DNA of 64,000 nt from Ureaplasma sp. (GCA_020024695.1 JAHHTK010000001.1:1-64000); one strand, 5' to 3'. Shown: positions 8,780 through 20,328, counted from the stretch's first letter. The notes: a model not told the origin generated them from the letters alone. Numbers and translations: made by a program.

Positions 8780-10625
8780 ATTCATTTACATCATGAGATT
8801 GTTCATTTAATTCATACGCCTCAATGATGTCCCCTTCTTTAATATCATTAAAGTTTAAAATGGTTAACCCACATTCTTGACCAGCACTCATTTCCCGAGC
8901 GTCATCTTTTCCGTGTTTTAAACTAGAAATGGTTGAGTTATAAATGACCACCCCGTCCCGAATAACTCGAGCTTTAGCGTTTCTTTTAATTTTACCGTCA
9001 GTTACTTTACAACCAGCGATGGTCCCAATTTTGGAGTGTTTTCAAGTAGCTTGGACAATCGCTTCTCCTAAGTTGTTTTCTACAATTACTGGGTCTAATT
9101 TCCCAACTAAACGGGCTAGGATTCATTCTTTTAATTTATAAATAATATCAAAAGTTAATAATTCAGTGTCAGAACTTAACGCATAGTCTTTAATAACTTT
9201 ATTTGGACGAATGTTAAATCCGATAACAATCGCATTAGCTGCTTTAGCTAACTTAACATCACTTTCAGTGACATTCCCAGTGGTAGAACGGATTAAGTTA
9301 ATCTTGGTACCTGGAATTTCAATTTTATCAACTAAGCCCCGAATTGCTTCCAATGATCCTTGTACATCGGTTCTTAGAACTAAGTTTAAAGTTTTTAAAG
9401 AACTATCTAAATTATCATCCCGAGCAGCACTTAAACGACTTCATTCTAATTTAGCTTTCTTTAAGTGAATTTCATTAGCTAATAATTTAGCATCTTTTTC
9501 ATTATCTAATGCTAAGAATTTATCCCCAGCAGCGGGAATGGTTGATAACCCAGCAATTTTAACTGGTGTACTTGGACCAGCTACGTCTACTTCTTGACCT
9601 AAGTCATTGAACATTGCCCGTACCCGACCAAAAGATTCACCAATAACTACAAAGTCGCCTTTTTTCAAGGTTCCGTTTTGGACTAAGATAGATGCGACAG
9701 GACCATAACCTTTATCAAGGTTAGCTTCAATTGTGGTTCCGTATGCTAAACGGTTTGGGTTAGCTTTATATTCAGCAATATCAGCTTGTAAGTTAATAGC
9801 GTCTAATAAAACATCAATCCCATCTTGTTTTAAAGCAGATCCTTTAATGAAGATGGTGTCGCCACCTCATTCTTCACTGACTACGCCATAATCAGCTAAT
9901 TGGCTCATGACTTTTTCAGGGTTAGCGGCTTCTTTGTCCATTTTATTCACAAAGACAATCATTGGGACCCCTGCTGCTTTTGTATGGTCAATAGCTTCTT
10001 CGGTTTGAACTTTTAAACCATCATCAGCTGCTACCACTAAAATGACAAGGTCCGTAATGTTGGCTCCCCGTGCTCGCATGCTTGAGAAAGCTTCGTGGCC
10101 TGGTGTATCAATAAAAGTAATCTTTTTATTGTTTTGTGACACTTGGTAAGCCCCAATATGTTGGGTAATTCCCCCAGCTTCACCTTTAGTAATGTGGCTG
10201 GAACGAATCGCATCCAATAAAGTAGTTTTCCCATGGTCAACGTGACCCATGATGGTAACTACTGGGGGACGTGGTTGTAAACTTTGCACATCATCGTCAA
10301 AGTTAATATTTTCTAAAAGGTTATCTAAACCAACAGCTTTTTCAATTTTAAAATCAAAGCCGTATTCTAAACAAAGTTCCCCAATTTCTTCTTCGTTTAA
10401 AATCGTTTGTAAATTATTCATTTTTCCCTTCATGAAATAATATTTAATAATTTCAGAAGGATTTTTTCCTAATTTTGGTGCAAGTTCGGCAATACTTAAA
10501 GGAGATGTAAATGTGAACACACCATTCTTAACTCCGACTTCAACATTTTTAATTTGTTTTTTGAGATCAATGGAAGCTCTTGTTTCAACTTGTTTGACTG
10601 GTTTAACATTTTTCTTTTTTGACAT
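8769..10625 (-). CDS. infB: Translation initiation factor IF-2
   Basis: This 618-aa GTPase delivers initiator tRNA to the 30S subunit. A short basic N-terminus leads to the IF2_N domain ([20 protein letters not shown]). The G domain follows: G1 GHVDHGKTT from residue 127, G2 [11 protein letters not shown]3 DTPGHEAF, G4 NKMD. Domain II has KKGDFVVIG and domain III/IV the usual beta-barrels. It is shorter than IF-2 of walled Firmicutes because the N-terminal extension is reduced, as in other mollicutes. A strong SD (AAAGGAGAT) precedes the ATG. Three UGA Trp codons are present. Confidence 0.97.
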
Positions 10626-10663
10626 AATTTATCTCCTTTATGAATAACTACTTAAGATTTATT

Positions 10664-10930
10664 TTAATCTAAAATCGCTTTTTTTATTTGTTCGAAATCC
10701 TCAAAAACAAGTTGGTGATCCCGAAAGATTTTGCAAACCAAGGCTTTAGAATTTAAAGCATTGTAACTATCCAATCCTTTTTTAATTCAATACCCTCGGC
10801 CGCTTGATTTATCTTGACTTAATGATACGGTGTGGTTATGTTTCACTAACCGCACCATTTCATTGGTTGGATAAACCTGTTTACTAATGATGTCGCGACG
10901 AAGATTGTAATTACATTGTTTTTTTGACAT
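10664..10930 (-). CDS. ylxR: YlxR/DUF448 RNA-binding protein
   Basis: This 88-aa basic protein begins MSKKQCNYNLRRDIISKQ and has the YlxR signature: a Arg-rich start, EMVRLVK, and SSGRGYWIKK (the conserved GRGxY/W motif, with Trp from UGA), then a C-terminal helix with CKIFRDHQLV. YlxR sits between nusA and infB throughout Firmicutes and is a nucleoid/RNA-binding modulator. Its first 20 bases overlap the end of nusA. Confidence 0.9.
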
Positions 10931-12329
10931 TATCAATTTCGTCCTGAAACTCAGCACTTAAATCGTCTAAATATTCATTATTATCAAATAATTCTTCATT
11001 TACATCATAGTCATCAAAATCTGATGCATCATGACTGACTTTATCCATGAAATCATTATCAAGGCCAAGGTCATCAGCGGTAAGTTCAGCTAAATTGTCA
11101 ACTAAATTAGTTTCTAATTCAGTAATTCTGATAGCACTTGGTTGCAATTCAACTGGAGTTGGAAGATAAGCTTCAACATTTTCTAATACTAATTTGGTCT
11201 TGGTATATTTCATTTGTTTTGCACGCATATCTTCAGGGGTTTTCACGTCTAAATTGAAGTGAGTTAATTCTGAACATAAACGAATGTTCATCCCTTTTCT
11301 TCCAATAATTAATGATTGAACATCTTCTTTAACAACTAAGATAATTTTGTGAGCTGTTTCAAGTTCATCAAAACATAACCCGATAATTTTGTTAGCACCA
11401 ACAGTGTTAATGACAAATTCTAATGGGTTAGCGTATCAGTTAAGAATTTCTACAGGTTCCCCACCTAAATAACGGCTAATTTCTTTCACACGAGAACCTT
11501 CTTTACCAACACAAATAGCAGCTGGAGAACCAATATTAGTGGCAAACTTGGTTGATGAAACAGCAATTTTGGACTTAAATCCTGCAATCCGTGCAACTTC
11601 ACGGACTTGAATATCCCCATCACGGATTTCTGGAACAACTAAGTTTAAATAATATTCAGTTAAGACTTTTGATTTTCGTGATAAGATTAATGGTCAATCA
11701 CGAGTTTGAGCTTTAACATTTTCTAAATAGAAAGCCATTTTGCTTCCTAATGGAATCTTTTCACCAACATTTTGTTCATTTTTAGCTAAACCACCATAAA
11801 CATTGTCAGCTACTTTAATGATGTATTCCCCATTACGGCTGTTGTATTCATCAACTTCACCTAAAATGACAGTCCCAACTTTATCTTTATATTCGTTGGC
11901 AATTTTAGTGTAATCGATTTCACTAATTTTTTGTTTGAACCCTTGAATAATTAACGTAATGACTTTTCTGGATAAGTCATTAATAGAAATTGCGTTTCAA
12001 TAAATATCACCAATTTCATATTTGTGGTTTGCTTTTGCAAGTTTAGGGTCATTAATTAAAATTTGATTGTAATCATCATAATCATTAACATGTTCCATTC
12101 CAACCACTTCGTATGGAATTTGCATGTTAATTTCTTGTTTTTGTAAGTCAACTTTTGCTTCTAATTGTTGATCTTGGTTTTCTTTAGTATAGGCTTTCAC
12201 AATACATTCTGATAACATGGTGGCCACTTCGTCTTCAGACACGTTGTGAACGCTTGCGATTTCCTTAATAAGGGCTAACATATTTCCAATTACTGAGTTA
12301 TCAGTAGTGGCAACTGCTTTTTTAGCCAT
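10911..12329 (-). CDS. nusA: Transcription termination/antitermination protein NusA
   Basis: This 472-aa protein begins at ATG 12327-12329 (MAKKAVAT), five bases after AGGAG; a GTG two codons upstream overlaps that SD and was rejected. The N-terminal RNAP-binding domain (about 1-120) is followed by an S1 domain (VGTVILGEVDEYNSRNGEYI), KH1 (with SPAAICVGKEGSRVKEISR) and KH2 (VQSLIIGRKGMNIRLCSEL). The last 110 residues form a very acidic tail (ELTADDLGLDNDF, DDYDVNEELF). It regulates pausing and termination and is usually autoregulated; a leader hairpin lies directly upstream. Confidence 0.96.
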
Positions 12330-12340
12330 AAACACTCCTT

Positions 12341-12375
12341 AATAAAAATAAAGAGAACGACAGGACGCCGTTCTC
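12341..12375 (-). promoter_or_regulatory. Hairpin with T-run in the nusA leader (terminator or attenuator)
   Basis: On the minus strand the 7-bp stem GAGAACG/CGTTCTC (loop GCGTCCTGT) is followed by TTTATTTTTATT and then, within five bases, the nusA SD. A promoter-like extended -10 lies upstream at 12401-12411. Either it ends the upstream recO-era operon, or it is a NusA-responsive attenuator between promoter and gene. Confidence 0.6.
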
Positions 12376-12400
12376 ATAAACTAATGAATATGATAAAAGT

Positions 12401-12411
12401 ATTTTACCACA
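12401..12411 (-). promoter_or_regulatory. Extended -10 promoter of the nusA operon (candidate)
   Basis: On the minus strand TGTGGTAAAAT is a TGnG-type extended -10 with no good -35 box. It lies just past the stop of the 248-aa gene and upstream of the leader hairpin, so transcripts from it would include the hairpin. Confidence 0.45.
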
Positions 12412-12415
12412 CTTT

Positions 12416-13162
12416 TTATTTTAGAATTAAAAATAAGGTTAAGGTAATAATAACAACCCCAAGTAAACTAAATAAACAAATGACTTTTCAATCATCAAAA
12501 CGAGACTTTAAAATCAAACTTTTAGCCTGTTTTAATTCCATCGTGACATAAAGAGCTAAGTTAGATAAATTATCTAACACACTAAAGAAACTTTGGTAAC
12601 TAAATTTTGAAAACATCAATTGCTTTTGACTTTCATCATCATGAATTTTGGCATAATCACACACCAAATCATATTTTTCAAATATTCTAATATTATTAGC
12701 ACACGCTCACGCTAAATGATCTGTATTCACATGGTTTTTGTCATCAACTAAACAACTTGCAATCAAATAAGGAATTAAAATGTGCATCTTATAAACATTT
12801 AAAAAATAGTAATAGCCTTCAAAATTGTCACTATTTAAGGCCACACTTTGTAAATCATAAAAGATGGTCTTTAAGAAATTCTCATAAATATCATTGATCA
12901 AACTTTCAATCTTGGCAAACAATTTTAAGTTCGATTTTCAAAGGTTATCAAGGTGAAATTGATGGTCTTGACAAAAGGTTTGAAAACTCACTAAAAATTG
13001 ACGGGCTTGCACATCAATTTGGTATAAAGCATCGTATTCAAAGTAGCGTTGGCGACTTAAATCTTCAATATAAACATAATATTGTTTCATTAATTTATTT
13101 ACTTGACTTAAATATTTTTTTAAGTCATGAATGGTTTGTTTATTCGTGGTTTGAGTTTTCAT
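12416..13162 (-). CDS. Hypothetical tail-anchored helical protein
   Basis: This 248-aa protein is mostly alpha-helical and charged, with many Tyr and Gln (KKYLSQVNKLMKQYY, QARQFLVSFQTFCQDHQF). It ends in one hydrophobic segment (VICLFSLLGVVIITLTLFLIL), with only a Lys after it, so it is probably tail-anchored in the membrane with its bulk in the cytoplasm. The ATG lies within the end of recO (23-base overlap), with a good SD AAAGGA six bases before it. Three UGA Trp codons. I recognise no family. Confidence 0.7.
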
Positions 13163-13844
13163 AAATTTCCTTTCGATGCTTGTGAAATAATTTCTTTAAG
13201 ATTTGTTTGAGAACACTTAAATCCCCATGAAAATTAAATAAATCAGTTTCATCATGATAACTTAATAATTGTTTGAAATCATCTAAACTATCACTGTCTA
13301 GCAAGACTGTGGTAGTAGTTAAACATTGTTGACACACAAAACTGGTGGTAGTTAAATCAAATCCAATTTGAGGTTCATGTTGATGGTAACAAGTTTGATA
13401 ACCATTATAAGTTAAAATTTTGTGAGCACTTAAAAAATATAAATAGATGAGAATGTCAATGACAACTGAATCAACTTTTAATAAGATGAGATTAAGTACC
13501 CGTTGGTAAAACTCATATAACTCTTCATGAAAGTCTTTGATTTTGGTTAAGATTTCACTAATTAAATCTAAACTCGGGTGGTGATTAATATCAAATCCTA
13601 CGTTAGAAAGAGTCGTCACTTTTTTTAGTTTAGACACTTTAGAAGTAAAGCGAGATTGGAAAAATTCAAATTCCAAGTAATTCCCATAAAAAAGACTACG
13701 ACTATTTTTTGAGGTGATCTTGCGAACACCAGGGGCAAAAAGAACATATCTTTGGCCATCATTCCCAATTAAAGTGAGAATTTCATCAAATAAATCGTAA
13801 TCTTGTTCATGAATGAGATAACCTTTTTTAACGGTTAAACCCAT
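13140..13844 (-). CDS. recO: DNA repair protein RecO
   Basis: This 234-aa protein starts with an OB-fold pattern (KKGYLIHEQDYDLFDEILTL, YVLFAPGVRK, then a basic GNYLEFEFF) and continues into the RecO helical domain. Zinc-binding-like cysteines and histidines appear as YQTCYHQHEP and FVCQQCLTT. RecO loads RecA and anneals single strands in the RecFOR pathway. Its position right after era (5-base gap) is the standard Firmicute era-recO order and supports the assignment. Confidence 0.85.
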   Translation of the reverse strand: MGLTVKKGYLIHEQDYDLFDEILTLIGNDGQRYVLFAPGVRKITSKNSRSLFYGNYLEFEFFQSRFTSKVSKLKKVTTLSNVGFDINHHPSLDLISEILTKIKDFHEELYEFYQRVLNLILLKVDSVVIDILIYLYFLSAHKILTYNGYQTCYHQHEPQIGFDLTTTSFVCQQCLTTTTVLLDSDSLDDFKQLLSYHDETDLFNFHGDLSVLKQILKKLFHKHRKEIYENSNHE

Positions 13845-13849
13845 GGTTA

Positions 13850-14749
13850 TTATTTTCCATAACCGTATTTTTCAATACCTAATTTTGAGTTGCGTCAGTC
13901 TTTGTCAACTTTGACAAAGCTTCTTAACATAATGTTACAGTCAAAGATATTTAATAATTGTTTTCGTGCAGCAGTTCCGATTTCACGAATCATAGAACCG
14001 TTGGCCCCGATAATAATTTTCTTTTGACTTTCTTTTTCACAAACCACTGAAATATCAATGGTTAACCGATTCTTTTCAGGACAATATTTTTTGGAATCAA
14101 CAACAACAGCGACCCCATATGGAATTTCCATTCTTAATAAGTTTAAACATTGTTCACGGACAATTTCACTAATCATGAAATCGTCACTAATTAAATCAGT
14201 TGTTTCTTCAGCATAAACTGGTTGCATACGTTCTAAGAAAGGTCTAAGAGCATCTAATAAAGGTGCGACAGTGCTTGGATCATTTGCACAAACTTCATAA
14301 AAGCCAGCAAAGTCATATAAACCAGCTAATTTTTGTTTGATATTTTCAATTTGGTTATAACGAGCGACATCAATTTTATTGATTGCAACAAGGACGTGTT
14401 GGACTTTATATTCACGTAATTTTTCGATCACTAATAAGTCTTCATCAGTAATACCACTGGCAGCGTCAACCACTAAAATGACAGCGTTCGCACTTTTTAA
14501 ACTATGACGAGCTTGGGCATTTAAGTGTTTGTCAAGTTCATTGTTTGGTTCGTGATAACCAGGGGTGTCAACAAACACAATTTGCATGTCTTCACTGTTA
14601 TATAACCCTTTGACTTGGTCACGGGTTGTTTGAGGTTTATTACATACAATGGATGTTTTTCTTTTTAAAAGTGTGTTTAATAACGAAGATTTACCAACGT
14701 TTGGGTGACCCACAAGTGCAATTTCCCCACAATATTTTAATTTTTCCAT
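13850..14749 (-). CDS. era: Ribosome-assembly GTPase Era
   Basis: This 299-aa protein has G1 GHPNVGKSS (residues 14-22), G2 TTRDQ, G3 DTPGYHEP and G4 NKID, followed by a C-terminal KH domain (KIIIGANGSMIREIGTAARKQL). Era binds the 3' end of 16S rRNA in 30S maturation. UGA Trp in KDWRNS near the C-terminus extends the gene 45 bases past the standard-code stop. Confidence 0.96.
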
Positions 14750-14752
14750 AAT

Positions 14753-15160
14753 TTACCTTCCATATCACTGAATAGTTCCATTAGCTAAATCCATAATTTG
14801 GGATACAAAAATGATTAAACCAATGATTGCACTTGCGAGTGCAAAAACAAGGGTCGCTGCTGCAGAGATGTTTTTAATTTTAGCAGCGTTCAAGTTATAT
14901 TTAAAAGCGACCATATCAACGACATTTTCAATCGCTGTATTTAATAATTCACTGCTCAATACAAAACCAATCGTTAGGATTAACACAGGCCATCGATCCA
15001 CAGGAACTTTTAATAAAATTCCAATGACGATGGTGGCCAAACCAATGATAACTTCAATCAAGAAACTCTTTTCTTCTTTTAAAGTTGTTCAAAACCCTTG
15101 AAAAGCATAACTAAATTTTTTCATGGTTGAAGTCTTAGGTTGTCTTTGGTGGTTGTCCAT
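14753..15160 (-). CDS. dgkA: Diacylglycerol/undecaprenol kinase (DgkA family)
   Basis: This 135-aa integral membrane kinase has a basic cytoplasmic start (MDNHQRQPKTSTMKKFSYAF) and three hydrophobic helices. The family core is seen as KEEKSFLIEVIIG, the catalytic-region SSELLNTAIENVVD, and NAAKIKNISAAATLV (family: AKDxxAGAVL). In Gram-positive bacteria this family phosphorylates undecaprenol. It lies 2 bases after ybeY and 3 before era, the usual ybeY-dgkA-era cluster. The usual Ala-Lys-Asp of the last motif is changed to AKIKN, so activity may be altered. Confidence 0.88.
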
Positions 15161-15162
15161 AA

Positions 15163-15627
15163 TTAACGGGTGATTCCTAAACTATTTAAAACCACATCTT
15201 GGAGGCCGAACATCACTTTTTCATCCTCCACGGTCATGTGATCAAAACCTAAAATATGTAACAAGCCATGGACAAAAAGAAAACAGATTTCTCGTTTGTA
15301 AGAATGGTGGTATTCTTTGGCTTGTTTGATTGCTTTAAAAGGACTAATAAACATCTCACCTAAGAGTGGCGTTGCTAGACCTTCATCTCAGAATGCAAAC
15401 GAAATGACATCAGTCACGCGGTCAATATGACGGTAATGTTTATTGATTTTTTTGATTTCTTGAGTTTGAATAAATGAGACATCTAAAAAATAAGTGGTTT
15501 GGTCATTAAGACGGGCTTTAATTTCAGGTAATTCAAGCACTTTTTGACCAATTTCATTAAACAAATCTAGAAATGGAAGCACTTTGCTTTCGTAGCATTC
15601 AATATTGTAACTAACTTCAAGTTTCAT
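15163..15627 (-). CDS. ybeY: Endoribonuclease YbeY
   Basis: This 154-aa metalloprotein processes rRNA 3' ends and takes part in ribosome quality control. The zinc motif HGLLHILGFDH (HxxxHxxGxDH) is complete. The N-terminal part has the conserved NKHYRHIDRVTDVISF (usual N..YR..D.pTDVLSF). One UGA Trp follows SFAF. Preceded by a 51-base gap after rimI, so it might have its own start of transcription or simply a longer spacer. Confidence 0.95.
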
Positions 15628-15678
15628 ATTTAGCTTTCTTATATATATTTAAATTTTATGTGAAAAATAATTTAACCC

Positions 15679-16134
15679 CTATATTTCTAAACATTTTTCC
15701 ATGATAATTGCGTCAGATTGGTCTGAATAGTATTGTTTTCGTTTCCCAATCACTTGAAAACCACATTTTTCATATAAATGAATGGCCTTGGGATTTTGAC
15801 TGGAAACTTCTAATAATAATTTCTTATGACTAGCTAAGGCTTGGTGATTAGCATAATCCATTAATGCTGAACCTAAATGCTTTCCTTGGTATTGACTAGC
15901 CACTCCAATCCGAATAATTTCAATTTCATCAGGATTCGCTAATAAACACAAAAACCCAGCAATATTTTGGTTATAAACCACTACCACAATTTCATAATAT
16001 GGGTTGTTAAACATTTCTTGTCAGGCTGGTCAAACATAATAATCGTGAACAAATAAACTTTGATCAATTTGAAAAACCACTTCTAATTGGTCAAGATTTT
16101 GGACAGGCACAATTTCAACGTGATTATCGGTCAT
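15679..16134 (-). CDS. rimI: GNAT N-acetyltransferase, RimI-like
   Basis: This 151-aa protein has the GNAT fold with motif A IRIGVASQYQGKHLGSALM (acetyl-CoA loop Q-x-x-G-x-L-G), followed by LLLEVSSQNPKAIHLYEKCGF, the RimI hallmark (S..N..A..LY...GF). RimI acetylates ribosomal protein N-termini; in Firmicutes it is commonly encoded with tsaB, as here (11-base overlap). Two closely spaced UGA Trp (VWPAWQ) explain why only the later part is open in the standard code. Confidence 0.88.
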
Positions 16135-16750
16135 GTTTAGTTTCCTTGTTATTGGTTGGTGGTTGGTATAACACAGGTTTAATATAAGCTGGCAATAAAT
16201 CGTGATAATCAGCTAACAAATGAAACTGATCTAAATTAGTGATCAAACGTTCAAAATAAGTTTCAATTTTTAATTGAGAGAAATCAGCTACATTTGTGAA
16301 TTGTTGCTTAATATTTTCTCACTGATCTTCAGTGACCATTTGTAAAGGTAAAGTTATTTTTTGATTTTCATAACCAATGACATAATAAGCCTTGGATTTT
16401 GCATCAATGCACCCACACCCATCAAAACCAGCTACAATAGACACACTATCCATTCAAAAAACTTGAATTTGAGGATAAACTGAACAAATGGTTTTGACAA
16501 TTGAAACACCAACCTTAACCCCAGTAAATGACCCTGGCCCAATTACAACATAAATTTGGGATAAATCAGCATAATCTAGTTGTTGACTAGCTAATAAATC
16601 ATGAATTAATTGGGTAACTAATTCGGTTAAATTATTATGGGTCGGTTGCATTACTGTTTGGATAAGTTTTTGGTTATCTAATAACGCTAATAAACAATAA
16701 TTATTTGTGGTGTCAATCACAAGTTGATAGTTATTTGGTGAGTTTTTCAT
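16124..16750 (-). CDS. tsaB: tRNA threonylcarbamoyladenosine biosynthesis protein TsaB
   Basis: This 208-aa protein of the ASKHA fold begins MKNSPNNYQLVIDTTNNYCLLALL and has the highly diagnostic IYVVIGPGSFTGVKVGVS. TsaB is the scaffold partner of TsaD for t6A37 synthesis; tsaD is not in the window. The N-terminal 20 bases overlap the end of the rluD-like gene. The start at 16750 matches the family N-terminus; upstream in-frame codons belong to rluD. UGA Trp in QVFWMDS. Confidence 0.9.
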
Positions 16751-17678
16751 ACATATCCTGAAAGGTTTGGTCATAGGGAATTTCAAAATTAAGTTTTTGG
16801 TTTGTGATTGGGTGCACAAATCCTAATTTATAACAAATTAAATATTGGCCATAACTAGTAGTTTTGGTGCGTGGTCCATACACACTGTCATTTAATAATG
16901 GGTGGTTTAAGTGTCGCATGGTTGCCCGAATCTGGTGGGTGCGTCCCGTTAAAATTTGGACATCCACTAAACTAAACCCTTGGTTTAAGTTCATTAATGG
17001 GGCAATGATAGAAATGGCTTGCTTCCCGTTGCGAACATCATTGCCAACCTTCATTTTATACTTTCCACTTCTGTCATAGCCTAACATTACATCAACAGAA
17101 AAACTTTTGTTTAAATCATTAAAATGGTTATAAACAATAGCGTGATAATGTTTATCAATTTCATGAAACATAAACATTTGGGTTAGTTTTTCAACCATCA
17201 TTTGGTTTTTGGCAATGACCATGAGTCCGTTAGTATCTTTGTCTAATCGGTGCACAATCCCCATTCTTTCTTGATCATTAAAATCAGCTGGATTTCAATT
17301 TAAATAAGTTTTTAAGCCATGAACTAATGTATTTGTTTCATGGTGATTGGTAGGATAAACTAACAGATTTGTAGGTTTATTAATGACTAACAAATAGTCA
17401 TCTTCATAAATAATATCTAATTTTACATTTACTTTTGAACTAGTGACAATTGGTTTTGATTGTACTTCAGGTGAAATTTCAGTTTGATTGTCTAAAATCT
17501 GAACTTGAAAATTATTTTCTAGACTGAATCCAGTTTTGGTTACTACTTTCTCATTTACTAACACTTGGTGGTTATCAATTAATTTTTTGATTTGGCTGCG
17601 TGAAATTTCTAATTCTTGCACCAAAAACAAATCTAACCGCATTGGTTCAGCTGCTTGATAAATAAATTGTTTCTTCAT
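16731..17678 (-). CDS. rluD: RluA/RluD-family pseudouridine synthase
   Basis: This 315-aa protein has an N-terminal S4 domain (MRLDLFLVQELEISRSQIKKLI) and a catalytic domain with IVHRLDKDTNGLMV, where Asp is the catalytic residue, then the family motifs GRTHQIRATMRHLNHPLLND and a Tyr/Gly-rich close. It isomerises uridines in 23S rRNA; the exact site (RluD, RluC or another member) cannot be read from sequence alone. lspA-rluD order is conserved in Firmicutes. It starts 3 bases after lspA. Confidence 0.92.
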
Positions 17679-17681
17679 AAA

Positions 17682-18347
17682 TTAATTATTTAATTCAGGT
17701 TGAGCATCAGTCTTATCTGCATTAGTTTGAGCAACTAATTGAGCTTGTTTTTCTTCATCGTGTGACTTTTTTAAACTGATTCCTAATCAAATCAAGAAAC
17801 ATAACACGATGACCCCCACTCCAATACAGATTCACACATCGTTCATATTAATGGTGGTTTTGACAAATGGTCAATAATCAACTACGGCATTTGCTGTTGA
17901 ATAACTAACACCATGTAAAACATAACTTAAATCTAAGCTCCGATCAATGATATTATTTAAGCCTCCAAAGCCCATTAATAAAAAGCCAATGATTAACCAT
18001 CACTGTGGAATAAAAATAAAAGCTAAAAATGAAATTAAAATCGGGATAGATTGAACAAAATAAACTAAACTAGGCGAAGCGTTATTTAAAATTGAAAACC
18101 CCACTCCTGAGTTTAAAACAACCATTTGGGGTTGGTTGGTTAAGATATAATGTTCAATTCCAAACCCACTCCCCATCACAATTAACCCAATTGCTAAAAA
18201 TAAAATTAATTTAAACAAGAGGTTTTGATAAGAAAAAAATGCATAAAAATAATGGCGAACACTTTCGTTTTGAATTTTATCTAATGTTTTAACAAAAGCC
18301 ACTCTATTAAGAAAGTGGCTTTGGTTGGCATTTGGTTGGTGAGACAT
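17682..18347 (-). CDS. lspA: Prolipoprotein signal peptidase (LspA)
   Basis: This 221-aa membrane aspartyl protease cleaves lipoprotein signal peptides before the lipidated Cys. Four hydrophobic helices are visible. The catalytic motifs are FGGLNNIIDR (N-x-x-D) and VVDYWPF...NMNDVWI. Residues 1-50 form a long hydrophilic extension and the C-terminus a charged Gln/Asp-rich tail; both are longer than in B. subtilis. It fits the lipoproteins in this window, including those at 259, 23329, 24655, 26771, 43231 and 55754. Its ATG shares one base with the ppa stop. Confidence 0.9.
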
Positions 18348-18892
18348 TATGCAGGGTATTTTTCTGGGTGTTCTTGTTGCATTTTTTTGACGAATTCTTT
18401 TTTATCCATAGAACCATATTTGTTCATTAATTCAACACATTCGTTGTATTCATTAATAGCTCATTGTTCGTCTTTGAAACCTTTGATTAAAACTTTTTTG
18501 TTTTGAAGGTTTTTGTAGTTTTCAAAGAAATCTTTAATTTCGTCTAATCATGATTGGGGAATTTGGTCAAAACTAGTTAATCAAGTTCAACGAGGGTCAC
18601 AATCAATGACACCTAATAATTTAGTATCAGTTTCGCCACCATCGATCATTTCAACAGCCCCAACAATTCTCACTGGCACACGGATACCAGAATTAATAGC
18701 GTGGTCGCTGAAAATCATAACGTCTAATTCATCACCATCTCAATCTAAGGCTTCAGGTACGAAACCATAGTTGGTTGGATAACTCATAGAACCATATAAA
18801 ATTCTATCGACAGAAATCGCACCAGTAGCACGGTCATATTCATATTTAATTTGACTATCTTTTGGAATTTCAACAATTGCGTTTAATTTCAT
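18347..18892 (-). CDS. ppa: Inorganic pyrophosphatase (family I)
   Basis: This 181-aa cytosolic enzyme hydrolyses PPi to phosphate. Family I signatures: N-terminal [15 protein letters not shown], metal-binding [14 protein letters not shown] (D-x-D-x-x-D), GVIDCDPRW, and the C-terminal KGFKDEQWA. It contains several UGA Trp, all at positions where Trp is expected, which is clear support for code 4. First gene of the minus-strand operon down to the 248-aa gene; the leader is 18893-19016, shared with the divergent gene at 19017, and holds AT-rich -10-like sequences. Confidence 0.97.
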
Positions 18893-19016
18893 AAATTACT
18901 CTTTCTCTACTAAAAAAATGTAAAATTATCATATAAACATTTTAACCAAAATCAGCAAGAAATCATAAGAAAATAAAGGAATTTAATTGATTTTTGAATA
19001 AATTAAAGGCAAAGTT

Positions 19017-20315
19017 ATGACAAAACAATATCCACACAAAATTTTATTTAAATCCCCGCCATTTTTGAAGAAATATCCCGTTCAATTAAACACTTATCAA
19101 CAAAACCATGAAAAACTTTTTTTATTGCTGTTAGTTAGTGTTTTGTTAAGCACTTTTATTATCTTTTTTAGCTTTGGTTATCTTCATAGTGCTAACCAAA
19201 GTGTGATCCCTGAATACATTGATCCTGTGACTGGAGCTTTGGTTTCAGGGTTAAATAGTGCCTCCCCAATGTATTTAAACCCCCAACCATTAAATCAAAC
19301 CGACCGTACCTTAAGAGCTATGGGAATTGTCTTTTTCTCATGATGATTAATGGTTGTTATCTGAATGATGAAATTAGGGGTTGATGTGCTAGAAAACGCA
19401 CGGATTTGAAACCTGAAGCATGAAAAAACTATGGGTTATTTATATATTTTCAGTTTCACTTTAGTTTATAACCTCGGGTTATGAATCTATGAATTAACCC
19501 AAATTAAACACATGCACTTAAGTGAATATTTAGAAAGTCAGTTTCAAAATAATGACCAATTCTATAGTTTTAATCCTCGGAAACACTGAACTTATTTTCT
19601 AGCTATTGCTGGCCTCATTGTTATGAGTCCCTTAGTTTGATTTATGATTTTTCCAATGATGAACAATGGTCAATTAGTGGCATTTGGGTTTAACCAAGGA
19701 TATGGAAGTAACTGATGGTTCTTTGCGTTACAATTCTTTACCGAACAAACTAACTTAATGTGTTTTTTCACATTATTAGCATTTGTCATTAATCCTCGTT
19801 GAAAAGCCTTTCAAAACTATGACTTATGAATCTGCACCATGGCTTATTTAATCATTGTCTCATTAACCTACAACTTGATTATTTTTCCAGTGATTGCAAA
19901 TAGTTATCAAGGCCAACCCTATGATTTAACCAGAACTTTATGATTACATGTCATTGATCCTTTTGTCTTCTTAGGTCTTGGTTGTTGTTTAATGGTTTAT
20001 AACCCAACCCGCACAGTTACCCCTTGAGGAAATACCTTAAAATATGGAATGGTTGTGCCAAGTGTCTATGCAATTTATGCGTTAAGTTCACCATTTATCA
20101 CTGGGGTTTCACCTTATGCATACTTGTCCAATACTAACCCTAAATTAGTAATTGATGGGGTTCCTGGCAGTGGTTTAACAGTGATTGTCTTTCTTTTATT
20201 TATGGGTTTCTTTATTGCCTTCATTACCCTCTGATGATACATAAATGCCCGAATGGCATTAAAAAAATATGGTCCAAGTGCCTGCAAATGGATAAATACT
20301 ATTACAATTAATTAA
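19017..20315 (+). CDS. Polytopic membrane protein (DUF1600/Pr6Pr-like)
   Basis: This 432-aa protein has about seven or eight hydrophobic helices and many UGA Trp. A hydrophilic N-terminus (1-35) is followed by LFLLLLVSVLLSTFIIFFSF. The pattern FFALQFFTEQTNLMCFFTLLAF, a later FPVIANSY and LHVIDPFVFLG recall the Pr6Pr/FAR-17a-type membrane family, found in mycoplasmas as DUF1600. That assignment rests on motif order only. Transcribed away from ppa; the next gene follows 13 bases after its stop, so the two are likely co-transcribed. Confidence 0.72.
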
Positions 20316-20328
20316 AAGAAAGTTAATT

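Noticed and set aside
12330..12335. GTG start two codons before the chosen nusA ATG
   Set aside because: It overlaps its own SD and extends the protein by only two residues; ATG 12327-12329 has ideal spacing.
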